A stretch of DNA of 64,000 bases. Origin: Chloroflexota bacterium. Lineage in GTDB: Bacteria; Chloroflexota; Anaerolineae; Anaerolineales; Villigracilaceae. Location: positions 124,001-188,000 of the forward strand of contig JACRBN010000016.1 of NCBI GenBank assembly GCA_016213105.1. The letters are read 5' to 3'. Below are positions 8,504-18,232 of this stretch, piece after piece. A program made the translations under genes and the position numbers. The notes beneath the pieces are model-generated. The model ran no database searches and was not told the DNA's origin. It worked only from the letters and a program-made list of their open reading frames with translations. The stretch's first letter is position 1, and each line of letters begins with the position of its first letter.

Positions 8504-8570
8504 CCTCCCCCAAATGGGACAAGGAAATTTAGATTGACAAGTTTTATTTCCCTGTCCCATTTGGGGGAGG
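8504..8570. repeat. 67-bp palindromic element (copy 1), left flank of the defence island
   Basis: Perfect 18-bp arms (CCTCCCCCAAATGGGACA and its complement) enclose a 31-bp AT-rich centre containing TTGACAAG. A second 67-bp element with the same arms (one base changed, compensated on the other arm) and a similar centre lies at 11971-12037. The two bracket the AT-rich two-gene operon. The rest of the 297-bp gap up to 8734 holds only another hairpin (CTCCCGTCA/TGACGGGAG, about 8598-8633). Confidence 0.8.
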
Positions 8571-8734
8571 TGCCGCAGGCGGAGGGGGCTGATCTCCCGT
8601 CATTCCTGCCGCAGCATGACTGACGGGAGTCTTTGCTTTGCAGGTAATAATTTGCAAGTTACTTTGTTTCGAAAATAAAAAGTTCATTCTCATATACTGG
8701 AATGAACTTAGACGGCAGGAAAAATGTTTTTAAT

Positions 8735-9874
8735 TTATTTTTTATCACCTTCGATTTTAGATGGCGGAGCAGAACTCTCAAGGGAGATTATTATTTGCCT
8801 CTGATTATCTTGTAACCAATTGTAGCAAATTTTCAATTGTTCTCGTTGTTTAGGTTGGATTTTATCTAAATGAAAATGCGCTAAATTATTTCGGGTTTTC
8901 CTAACTCCATCCAACATATATTCCGCATGTTCACGACTTAAATCAACATTTTTCTCAAATCTTCCCCAAGACTCTTTGAAAAATATTTGGAGATATTCAT
9001 ACAAAGTAAATTCATCAAAATCAACTTCTTTGTTGTCTTTGCTAAACGGCTCCCGAGAAGCTTCCCTAATTACTCTTTCATTAATATTTTGATCATTTAT
9101 TTCTAAATCTAAATATCTCTGAATAGATACAATAAATCGAGAATATAAATCCCCAGCAGACCGAATTTTATTACGTTCTTCGGCTGATAATGTATCAAAC
9201 ATCGGAGTAACACCCGAACTTACAGGCTGCGAAGTAAGTAATTCGATAAATGCTTTGGCAGCGGATTCATTACTTATCTGTGAAGAAAAGTTTATATGCT
9301 TAAGATAGTACTTTAAGCCAGCTCGAAACTTTTCCAGAGGCAAAGAGTTTTTGTTAAACGCCTCATTGATTGTTTGTTTTCTTGCGTCTAAATCTATTAC
9401 TCCATCGGAAGTTTTAAATGAGTTATTGATAATGTCCTTGATCTTATATTCAATCTCTCCAACAAACATAATATCTTCTGACCATTCCTGAAAGAATTGA
9501 GTTGTGTCATAGGTTGTTATTATATTTTTTAAGCATCCTTGATCGTCCACAACTAAGGCAGAGCCAAACCTCTCAATCACTTCCATTAGGTCAAACAGGT
9601 CGTCATCGTATCTAAATTTTTTCTCAATTTTTGTTTTAGCAGAATCAACTATACCGCTTTCGCTAACTCTTGCCCCTAATGCGCTTAATAACTTCAAAAT
9701 AGATTCAATTGTTATTACTGAAAAACTGCTATTTTTTTCAACAATTGGCAATTGACTGAAATCGTATTTAAACATTTTATCTAAAGCAGATTCAATGCTG
9801 TCCCCTAAACTCGCTTGGTGGACAACTTCGTCCTTTTTATTCAACTTGATGAGCAATTCGTTTATTGTTGGCAT
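8735..9874 (-). CDS. CBS-domain/HEPN protein, putative RNase effector
   Basis: A 379-residue protein, AT-rich compared with its surroundings. Residues about 15-125 look like a pair of CBS nucleotide-binding domains (GDSIESALDKMFKYDFSQLP; SALVVDDQGCLKNIIT). The C-terminal part (about 285-365) looks like a Swt1/RiboL-PSP-type HEPN domain, with RNNLAH (Arg328, His333) fitting the R-x4-H catalytic motif of HEPN RNases. HEPN proteins with this motif are usually toxins or abortive-infection effectors. CBS domains bind adenosine nucleotides, so a nucleotide-controlled RNase is plausible (inference). It starts 17 nt after the AIPR gene, with AAGGTGAG upstream, so the two form an operon. Confidence 0.7.
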   Translation of the reverse strand: MPTINELLIKLNKKDEVVHQASLGDSIESALDKMFKYDFSQLPIVEKNSSFSVITIESILKLLSALGARVSESGIVDSAKTKIEKKFRYDDDLFDLMEVIERFGSALVVDDQGCLKNIITTYDTTQFFQEWSEDIMFVGEIEYKIKDIINNSFKTSDGVIDLDARKQTINEAFNKNSLPLEKFRAGLKYYLKHINFSSQISNESAAKAFIELLTSQPVSSGVTPMFDTLSAEERNKIRSAGDLYSRFIVSIQRYLDLEINDQNINERVIREASREPFSKDNKEVDFDEFTLYEYLQIFFKESWGRFEKNVDLSREHAEYMLDGVRKTRNNLAHFHLDKIQPKQREQLKICYNWLQDNQRQIIISLESSAPPSKIEGDKK

Positions 9875-9891
9875 GATTACATCTCACCTTG

Positions 9892-11769
9892 TTATTTAAG
9901 AGCCAGCTCAATTTCCGATCTAGGAGACGGCTGTCCTCTTCCCATCGTCCTTTTGTGAATGGCTAATAAATTTATAAAAACGGGCGACGCCTCAGGTAAT
10001 CCCAGATCATCCCATTTTAAATAACCATTCAAATCACCGTTAAATCTTTTTTTGAATTCAGGTTCATTAAATACAGAATCTTCCTCCCCTTGCGTAAGGT
10101 ATTCGTCAATAACAGCAATGCTACTTTCAAGCAAATCACCGAATGCATCTTTATGCTCAGGTTTTTGAAGTTTCAATATTCCTTCCGTTATCTTGGAATT
10201 TGAAATCGGGATATTCGATCTAATAAATACATCACGGAGTAAATCAATTGTCACAAGATAAAATAAAAATTTTGTTATTCTTCGACTTGGCTTTTTAGCT
10301 GCACGCCCAAATTCAAACTCTATTGACGCTTGTTCCAATACATACGCAGCATATAAATCATCTGAATTGAAAGCTCGATCATCTTCATCCCCTTTCATAA
10401 TATTTCGATAAATTGCACCTCCTGGTGAAAACGCCCTGTTACGTCCAACTGCGATTCCTGCCTGACGCAACCAACCAGCTCCATAAACCTTTAATAAATC
10501 AAAAGCATTCGCATGTTTGACAAATTGACGTGTTTGGACATTCAAGTTTTGTAGCGTTTGCTGAGAATCCCATCCCCCTCTTTGAATTTCTAAGAAAAAG
10601 TCGTATTTTGATGCCATCTCATCTTGAAGAATTTGGAAATCCTTATCCAGCGTAATGAAATCTTTTTCGCTTACTGCATTTTGGCTATTAGTATATCTTG
10701 TGATGTTTTGTAATAATTCTTCGCCAGTGCTACCAACACGAACGATTTTTACAATAACTATGCCATTCTTTGCATCTTCTTTCCAAGCCAAAATCTCAGC
10801 ATCAGCACCGTTTTGGTGAATATCAATTTTCTGAGAAAACACTTCCCAAATAGTTCGTGTTGTTTGACAACCATTAACAATATAAGGATCATTTAAAACA
10901 TAAACTTTTTGCTTATCTGGCTGAAAATCTTTTACAACAATGGTAATCCCATTGTTGTACAGCCCAAATTGTGATGGAGTTTCCTGTAAAGTTGTTCTGA
11001 TTTGTTTATTTATTCTTCCACGAATTCCTAAAAATCTGCGAACATTTTTTTCATAAAGCAGATCTAAATCTCCAGTTTGTGCTCGGTAGGTTTTCATAAA
11101 TTCAAAAAGATCAGGCAAGGTTACGGAGCCTACCAGCAGATTATCACCAGATGGAGCAACATTTACCTTTATAGGGATTTGTAACCGAGGAGTTTTATTG
11201 GCAGTTTCATCAATTAGGCTTAAGTAAATAGTTTCAAGTGAAATAGCTTGGATCTCAAATCTTGTCCCGAGACGTCTTTGCCCAATAGATCGAAGATCAT
11301 CTATGCTTTTTATTTCGGTTTTTGTTAGCGGATTTGAAGTTGCAATAACGAATGTTATATGACTGAATTGAGAGGAATTTATCTCTTCTATTATTACCTG
11401 TAATTTTTTGGGAAAAGTTCTCGTTGCACCTGTGTTTATAGCAACTTCAATTTCAGAAACAACCTTTTGTCCATCTTTAAAAATAACCTCTGGATTTATA
11501 GAACGGCTTCCGAATTTGCTTTGGAACAGATATAACGTGTCGCCTGAATTTTCGTGACTTTCGTTTTTTTCAAAATAAATTAAATCTATCCCAGAATCAT
11601 CGCCGTCGGGTTCGAACAAAATATCGTCCGTGGTTTCACCTAAGTCTCGCCATTGTGAAACTAATTTCCTAATAAATCTCCTACTCAATTCATTGCGAGT
11701 TGGAGAACCTTGAATTACTTCTTTTTGCCATTCATCACGAAAATTTTCAAATGTCAAAGTATTGTCCAT
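9892..11769 (-). CDS. AIPR-family (abortive infection phage resistance) protein
   Basis: A 625-residue protein. The AIPR core is recognisable around residues 240-310: NVRRFLGIRGRINKQIR, then FGLYNNGITIVV, then DPYIVNGCQTT. The N-terminal 100 residues contain GIDLIYF and LYLFQSKFG, an arrangement resembling a PD-(D/E)xK nuclease with a Q-x-K variant (Asp62, Gln83, Lys85); this is a structural guess. It is the first gene of a two-gene AT-rich operon with the CBS-HEPN gene. A weak ribosome site (TGAGGTG) precedes the ATG. AIPR proteins are linked to phage resistance, but their mechanism is poorly defined. Confidence 0.8.
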   Translation of the reverse strand: MDNTLTFENFRDEWQKEVIQGSPTRNELSRRFIRKLVSQWRDLGETTDDILFEPDGDDSGIDLIYFEKNESHENSGDTLYLFQSKFGSRSINPEVIFKDGQKVVSEIEVAINTGATRTFPKKLQVIIEEINSSQFSHITFVIATSNPLTKTEIKSIDDLRSIGQRRLGTRFEIQAISLETIYLSLIDETANKTPRLQIPIKVNVAPSGDNLLVGSVTLPDLFEFMKTYRAQTGDLDLLYEKNVRRFLGIRGRINKQIRTTLQETPSQFGLYNNGITIVVKDFQPDKQKVYVLNDPYIVNGCQTTRTIWEVFSQKIDIHQNGADAEILAWKEDAKNGIVIVKIVRVGSTGEELLQNITRYTNSQNAVSEKDFITLDKDFQILQDEMASKYDFFLEIQRGGWDSQQTLQNLNVQTRQFVKHANAFDLLKVYGAGWLRQAGIAVGRNRAFSPGGAIYRNIMKGDEDDRAFNSDDLYAAYVLEQASIEFEFGRAAKKPSRRITKFLFYLVTIDLLRDVFIRSNIPISNSKITEGILKLQKPEHKDAFGDLLESSIAVIDEYLTQGEEDSVFNEPEFKKRFNGDLNGYLKWDDLGLPEASPVFINLLAIHKRTMGRGQPSPRSEIELALK

Positions 11770-11970
11770 TTTTCACCTCACGTAATTATGGAGATCCCTA
11801 CAGATCCAACAATAGCTGAAACAGGCAACTATCCTAAGTTTTTTTTGGGTTTATAAGATTAGATAAACTTTGCTCTGTTTTCGATGAGCAAACCAACCTT
11901 ATCACAATTATACCCTCCTAAAACCCTTTCGCCACGTACTCACCCAGCCCCCACCACCCCTATCGGGGCA

Positions 11971-12037
11971 CCTCCCCCAAATGCGACACGAAAATTTTGG
12001 TTGACAAGCTTATGCTTACTGTCGCATTTGGGGGAGG
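11971..12037. repeat. 67-bp palindromic element (copy 2), right flank of the defence island
   Basis: Arms CCTCCCCCAAATGCGACA (11971-11988) and its complement (12020-12037) enclose a 31-bp centre with TTGACAAGCTTATG. It has the same length and layout as the element at 8504-8570; the G-to-C change in one arm is matched in the other, so pairing is conserved. It ends 12 bp before the stop codon of the methylmalonyl-CoA mutase gene. Apart from it and the AIPR promoter region, the gap 11770-12049 shows nothing. Confidence 0.8.
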
Positions 12038-12049
12038 ACGGGTGGGGGC

Positions 12050-13717
<1,668 letters not shown>

Positions 13718-13741
13718 GTTAAATTCCTTTTTTCGTCTCGA

Positions 13742-13868
13742 CATGTCATTGCAAAACATACTCTCCCTGGAAACTACCTCTGATAAGGAAAGAACCTCCA
13801 CTCCAGAAGTTCCTCCAATTTCCGCGAGATTGCTTCGTCGCAAAGAGCATGCTCCTCGCAATAACATG
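13742..13868. repeat. Dispersed repeat of the ATTGCTTCGTCGC type (copy 1)
   Basis: Outer ends CATGTCATTGC (13742-13752) and GCAATAACATG (13858-13868) are near-perfect inverted repeats. The right half contains GAGATTGCTTCGTCGC and CTCCTCGCAAT. A related short copy lies at 48441-48477. This sits in the 421-bp gap between the mutase and the zinc-ribbon membrane protein; the remaining bases before the MITE at 14052 show no gene. Confidence 0.6.
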
Positions 13869-14051
13869 ACCAAGTATACCGTCCACGCCGCCAATTAGGA
13901 CGGGACAAGCGGCCTGTTTTCTTGTGAATTTCATCACACAACGATGAAGAGGGCCATCATGGAAGAAAACAAAAACTGGACAACAACGGGCCAAATATCG
14001 GGATAAACGTCACATGCCTGAAAACAACGGAAATGTTACACTTTCCGTATA

Positions 14052-14121
14052 TATAATACCCACGTTGAACATTGCGTTTCCCACTTTCAAAAAAACGCAA
14101 TTTTCAACCGAGTGCGGTATA
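14052..14121. mobile_element. 70-bp palindromic MITE (copy B)
   Basis: Same outer layout as copy A (TATAATACCCACG on the left, GGTATA on the right) and a similar T/C-rich then A-rich loop, but the inner arms are ATTGCGTT and AACGCAAT instead of AATTGCGC and its complement. It is flanked by TA on both sides. It lies just upstream of the ribosome site of the next gene, so it may affect that gene's 5' leader. Confidence 0.65.
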
Positions 14122-14138
14122 CAACCAGGAGATTTGTC

Positions 14139-14537
14139 ATGGGAAAAACCTTCCTTTACATCGGCGCGGCAGTCCTGTTCATCATCGGGCTGTGCCTGCT
14201 GGGATTTGGCGGCATCACCCTGTACGGCTCGACCGCCCCGACGGGCCAGTCCAACTGGGCGCCCATCGGCATCGCCCTGGCGGTGTTTGGCTTGCTCCTG
14301 CTGGCAGGCGGGGCTGGCATGATCGTGGCCGCCATGCGCGGCACCAAGACCGAGGTCGTACAGCAGGTGACAATGCAGGTCGACCTGCCCGGGCAGACCA
14401 AGATCGAGGAAGTCAAATGCCGCTCCTGCGGCGGGACGCTCACGGCGAAGGACATCACCCTCGCCAATGGCGCGCCGATGGTGCATTGCCCGTATTGCCA
14501 GACCGTTTATCAAATGACCGAAGAACCCAAGTGGTAA
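14139..14537 (+). CDS. Small membrane protein with C-terminal zinc ribbon
   Basis: A 132-residue protein: two membrane segments (about 5-27 and 43-68), then a cytoplasmic zinc ribbon with CRSCGG and CPYCQ (two CxxC pairs). ATG 14139 is preceded by AGGAG at good spacing; an upstream in-frame start at 14112 lies inside the MITE. It is followed closely by the Cys-Ala-tailed membrane protein and probably shares its transcript. Function unknown. Confidence 0.75.
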   Translation: MGKTFLYIGAAVLFIIGLCLLGFGGITLYGSTAPTGQSNWAPIGIALAVFGLLLLAGGAGMIVAAMRGTKTEVVQQVTMQVDLPGQTKIEEVKCRSCGGTLTAKDITLANGAPMVHCPYCQTVYQMTEEPKW

Positions 14538-14584
14538 AGCACGTTAAACGTATAACGTTCAACGTTCAACGACAAGGAGATTTC

Positions 14585-16246
14585 ATGCGTAGGCGACTTC
14601 TCACTTCCCTGCTGGTATTCCTGCTCGCGTTCGGGCTGGTTTCAAGCGCCGCGGCCCAATCCTATTCCTTCCGCCTGGACAAGGAAGTCGTCCACGTGTA
14701 TTGGAATGCGGACGGGTCGCAGGCCATCGATTACACCTTCACCTTCTATAACGAACCAGGCGCGCACGTGATCGACTTCGTCGACGTGGGCACCCCGAAT
14801 TATTCCTTCGACAGCAGCCAGATCCAGGCCGACGTCAACGGCAGCCCGGTCACGATCTCCAGCGATTACCAGGGAACTGGTTCGGGCTTTGCGGTGGATC
14901 TCGGTTCACGCGCCATCCAGCCCGGACAATCGGGCACGGTGCATGTGTACGTCGGCAGGGTCAACGATGTGCTGTATTACGACGACGAAGACGAAGCCTA
15001 CACCTCGGCCGTCTTCGCGCCGACCTACTTCGACGGGAGCTTCGTCAACGGCGATACCGACCTGACCGTGGTCTTCCACCTCCCGCCCGGGGTCCAGCCC
15101 GAGGAACCGCGCTGGCACAGCGCCCCCGCGGGATTCCCAGCCGAACCGCAGGCCGCCCTCGATGGACAGGGACGCGTCACCTACACCTGGTACAACCCCA
15201 ACGCCAGCGGGTCGCGGGGATACAACTTCGGCGCCTCCTTCCCCAAGAGCTACGTCCCCGCTGAGACGATCATCACGAAACCCGTGGCCGCGCCCATCTC
15301 CATGGACTCGGATTCGCTCGGGGTCATCTTCATGTTCTGCTGCATCGGCGTCTTCTTCTTCGGCATCCCGGCCCTGACCGCCGTCCAGGGCAACCGCCGC
15401 AAACTGCAATACATGCCGCCGCGCATCGCCCTCGAAGGGCACGGCATCAAACGCGGCCTGACCGCCGTCGAAGCGGCCATCCTGCTCGAACAACCGCTCG
15501 ACAAGATCATGACCATGATCCTGTTCAGCGTCGTCAAGAAGAACGCCGCCGAGGTTGTGAGCCGCGATCCATTGACCGTGAAGGCCGTGGCGCCCCAGCC
15601 CGAAGGCCTGCATCCGTACGAGGTCACGTTCCTCCAGGCATTCGAACAAAAGGTGGGCGTCGAACGCCAGAAGGCCCTGCAAAACATGACCGTCGCGCTG
15701 GTCAAGAGCGTCTCCGAAAAGATGCGCGGGTTCAGCCGCAAGGAAACGCTGGACTATTACAAGTCCATCATGGAGCGCGCCTGGCAGCAGGTGGAGGCGG
15801 CCAATACGCCCGAGGTACAGAGCCAGAAGATCGAAGAAGCCATGGAATGGACGATGCTCGACCGCGACTATGACGACCGCATGCGCCGCAGCATCCGCGG
15901 CCCGATCTACGTGCCGATGTGGTGGGGCCGCTACGACCCGGGCTTCCGTCCCGGCGGCCTGGGCGGGTCGACCGCCAGGGCTGGCATCCCCAGCACGCAG
16001 GGCGGACGCGCCTCCCTGCCAGGCGCGGACTTTGCCGCCTCGGTCGTGACCGGCGTCCAGACCTTCTCCAGCAAGGTGATGGGCGACCTGAACACCTTCA
16101 CCAGCCGCGTGACCAACGCCACCAATCCCCCGCCCAAACCTGCCGCGGGTTCCACCTATCGCAGCGGCGGCGGCAAGAGCGGCGGCTGCGCCTGCGCGTG
16201 CGCCTGTGCGGGCTGCGCCTGCGCCTGCGCGGGTGGCGGACGGTAG
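14585..16246 (+). CDS. Exported membrane protein with Cys-Ala repeat tail
   Basis: A 553-residue protein: signal peptide ending SSAAAQS (about residue 24); an extracellular beta-rich region to about residue 225, resembling DUF2207-type ectodomains; one membrane segment (IFMFCCIGVFFFGIPAL, about 245-261); and a long cytoplasmic helical region. It ends in a striking low-complexity tail of alternating Cys and Ala within Gly-rich sequence (about 20 residues, eight Cys). ATG 14585 has AAGGAG upstream, 47 bp after the preceding zinc-ribbon gene. The tail could bind metal or be a modification target (inference). Confidence 0.65.
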   Translation: MRRRLLTSLLVFLLAFGLVSSAAAQSYSFRLDKEVVHVYWNADGSQAIDYTFTFYNEPGAHVIDFVDVGTPNYSFDSSQIQADVNGSPVTISSDYQGTGSGFAVDLGSRAIQPGQSGTVHVYVGRVNDVLYYDDEDEAYTSAVFAPTYFDGSFVNGDTDLTVVFHLPPGVQPEEPRWHSAPAGFPAEPQAALDGQGRVTYTWYNPNASGSRGYNFGASFPKSYVPAETIITKPVAAPISMDSDSLGVIFMFCCIGVFFFGIPALTAVQGNRRKLQYMPPRIALEGHGIKRGLTAVEAAILLEQPLDKIMTMILFSVVKKNAAEVVSRDPLTVKAVAPQPEGLHPYEVTFLQAFEQKVGVERQKALQNMTVALVKSVSEKMRGFSRKETLDYYKSIMERAWQQVEAANTPEVQSQKIEEAMEWTMLDRDYDDRMRRSIRGPIYVPMWWGRYDPGFRPGGLGGSTARAGIPSTQGGRASLPGADFAASVVTGVQTFSSKVMGDLNTFTSRVTNATNPPPKPAAGSTYRSGGGKSGGCACACACAGCACACAGGGR

Positions 16247-16255
16247 TTTCTTGGA

Positions 16256-16305
16256 GTCAACGTCTGGAGACGTTGACAAATGTCCAAAGTCGGGAGACTT
16301 TGGAC
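16256..16305. repeat. REP doublet upstream of the RAYT gene
   Basis: Two adjacent hairpins: GTCAACGTCT/AGACGTTGAC (16256-16277) and GTCCAAAGTC/GACTTTGGAC (16282-16305). The pair is bounded by GGAGTC on the left and GACTCC on the right, like a BIME. The second hairpin recurs identically at 16894-16917 on the other side of the transposase gene, and a variant lies at 62751-62777. Confidence 0.8.
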
Positions 16306-16319
16306 TCCAGGAAAAAGGC

Positions 16320-16847
16320 ATGTCCAGCTACATTTACAAAGCCGCGCCCAACAACCCTCCACACCTGTTCGTTGCAGACAGTTTCTATATGCTGACTGCA
16401 TCCACTCACCACGGCGTGGCTTTGATCCATTCGAATCAGAGAAAAGAAGAGTGGAGAGATGCATTCCTGAAAGCGGCAAAGATTTATGAATGGCTGGTCA
16501 TTGCCTGGGTTATTCTGGAGAATCACTATCACGCCCTGGTCAAAGCGCCTGCGAATGCAAAAAATCTACCTGGGTTCGTAAATAGTTTTCACAAGTTCAC
16601 TGCGCGCATATGGAATGATGCGGATGATATGAATGGCCGAAAGGTCTGGTGGAATTATTGGGACACCTGTATCCGTTCGGAAACAGACTATTTCAGCCGC
16701 CTGCGATATATTTTTTGGAATCCCGTAAAGCATGGCTTGGTTGAGAAGCCTGAGGATTATCCCTTTAGCAATTATTTGGAATTTACCCACCAATGGTCAG
16801 TCGACCTTACCGATATTTATGAGGCTGAGAATGTCCCTGAGTTTTAG
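16320..16847 (+). CDS. REP-associated tyrosine transposase (RAYT, Y1 family)
   Basis: A 175-residue HUH single-strand transposase of the IS200/IS605-like REP-associated class. The metal-binding HUH motif is HYH in ILENHYHALVKAP, and the family C-terminal block YIFWNPVKHGLVEKPEDYPF is present; a Tyr in the third block would be the nucleophile. The protein is of normal length for the family. It is flanked on both sides by the same REP hairpin, as expected if RAYT acts on these sequences. I start at ATG 16320, directly after the upstream REP. No partner transposon genes are seen. Confidence 0.88.
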   Translation: MSSYIYKAAPNNPPHLFVADSFYMLTASTHHGVALIHSNQRKEEWRDAFLKAAKIYEWLVIAWVILENHYHALVKAPANAKNLPGFVNSFHKFTARIWNDADDMNGRKVWWNYWDTCIRSETDYFSRLRYIFWNPVKHGLVEKPEDYPFSNYLEFTHQWSVDLTDIYEAENVPEF

Positions 16848-16893
16848 AAATATATATTCCAAGTTTCAAGATATCCTGCATCCTGCAAGAAAT

Positions 16894-16920
16894 GTCCAAA
16901 GTCGGGAGACTTTGGACTCC
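16894..16920. repeat. REP downstream of RAYT, fused to the start of the radical SAM gene
   Basis: GTCCAAAGTC, GGGA, GACTTTGGAC then TCC: identical to the second hairpin upstream of the RAYT gene. It reads in frame into the radical SAM gene and contains the only plausible start codon (TTG 16912). Confidence 0.8.
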
Positions 16921-18210
16921 AAACCACGGATATTTCATTACACCCGCGAAAACGAGTTCGAGAAGGCGCGCATTCATTTGCGCCTCGACGCGGATGGGCA
17001 CGGCACGCTGATCGTCAACGCCAACCGCGTGATGCACCTGAATCCGACCGCGGCGTTGATGGCGTGGCTGATCCTGGAAGGAAAGCCGCAAGAGGAAAGA
17101 ACCAGGGCGCTTACCGTGCGCTATTCGGTCTCGAAAAAACAAGCCGAAGCCGATCTATCCTCCTTCCTGCTTCAACTCGACGAGCTGCTGCGCCCCGACG
17201 GCGCCTGTCCCATCCACGAACTGGACACCGACACGCTGGCCCCGTTCAGCGCGCGACCCTCGGCGCCCTACCGCATGGACCTGGCGCTGACCTACCGCTG
17301 CAACAACAACTGCGCCCACTGCTACAACGCCCGCGAACGGAACTTCCCCGAACTCAGCACTGGGCAGTGGAAGCAAATCCTCGATCAACTTTGGGAATTG
17401 GGTGTGCCGCACATCGTCTTCACGGGCGGCGAATCCACCCTGCGCGAGGATCTGCCCGAGCTGATCGCCCACGCCGAAGCCAACGGGCAGATTACGGGGC
17501 TCAACACCAACGCCCGCCGCCTGGCCAACATGGCGTACGTGCAAAAGCTCGTGGACGCCGGCCTCGACCACGTGCAAATCACGGTCGAATCCTGCGACGA
17601 AATCATCCACGATGAAATGATGCAGGCGAAGGGCGCCCACCGGCAGACCCTCCGCGGCTTGAAGAACGTGCTGGAAACGCGCCTGTACGTGATGACCAAC
17701 ACCACCATGCTGCGCAGCAACGTTCACAAGATTCCCGACACGCTGGATTTCCTGGCTGACCTGGGCGTGCCCACCATCGGGCTGAATGCTCTGATCTACT
17801 CGGGCCAGGGCCTGACCGTGGGCACGGGCCTGCGCGAAAACGAGTTACAGCCCATCCTCGATGTGGCTACGCGCAAAACAACCGAACGCGGACAGAAACT
17901 GATCTGGTACACGCCCACTCAATACTGCGAGTTCGACCCGACCGCCAGCAACTTGGGCGTCAAGGGCTGCACCGCCGCGCTGTACAGCATGTGCATCGAA
18001 TCCAACGGGAATGTGCTGCCCTGCCAGTCCTACTACACCCCGGTCGGCAACATCCTGAGCGACTCGTGGGACTCGATCTGGAACCACCCATTGTCCACGC
18101 AGCTGCGCGAACGGCAGGGACTCCCCTCCAAGTGCGAGGGCTGCCCTGTCGTAGCCGAATGCGGCGGCGGATGTCCACTCAAGTTCGAGCCCAGCGCCAT
18201 TCCTGTTTGA
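16912..18210 (+). CDS. Radical SAM/SPASM protein with PqqD-like N-terminal domain (putative peptide maturase)
   Basis: A protein of about 432 residues. Residues about 18-95 resemble PqqD/RiPP recognition elements (HLRLDADGHGTLIVNANRV, LNPTAALMAWLILEG). The radical SAM cluster motif is CNNNCAHC (Cys130, Cys134, Cys137) followed by FTGGEST. A C-terminal SPASM domain carries many Cys (KGC, CIESNGNVLPC, CEGCPVVAECGGGC). Such fusions mature ribosomal peptides or act as PQQ/heme-type enzymes. No ATG fits: the frame emerges from a REP, and TTG 16912 is my tentative start. A cysteine-less paralogue lies at 20912. No precursor peptide was found. Confidence 0.8.
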   Translation: MDSKPRIFHYTRENEFEKARIHLRLDADGHGTLIVNANRVMHLNPTAALMAWLILEGKPQEERTRALTVRYSVSKKQAEADLSSFLLQLDELLRPDGACPIHELDTDTLAPFSARPSAPYRMDLALTYRCNNNCAHCYNARERNFPELSTGQWKQILDQLWELGVPHIVFTGGESTLREDLPELIAHAEANGQITGLNTNARRLANMAYVQKLVDAGLDHVQITVESCDEIIHDEMMQAKGAHRQTLRGLKNVLETRLYVMTNTTMLRSNVHKIPDTLDFLADLGVPTIGLNALIYSGQGLTVGTGLRENELQPILDVATRKTTERGQKLIWYTPTQYCEFDPTASNLGVKGCTAALYSMCIESNGNVLPCQSYYTPVGNILSDSWDSIWNHPLSTQLRERQGLPSKCEGCPVVAECGGGCPLKFEPSAIPV

Positions 18211-18232
18211 GAATAAGGAAGGAAAGTCGACG

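Noticed and set aside
13718-13894. 59-residue N-terminal extension of methylmalonyl-CoA mutase
   Set aside because: It is encoded by a dispersed repeat and has no ribosome site; ATG 13717 has AAGGAA and gives the expected N-terminus.
14072-14584. Long N-terminal extension of the Cys-Ala-tailed protein
   Set aside because: It overlaps the zinc-ribbon membrane protein in another frame and would bury the signal peptide; AAGGAG and a clean signal peptide support 14585.
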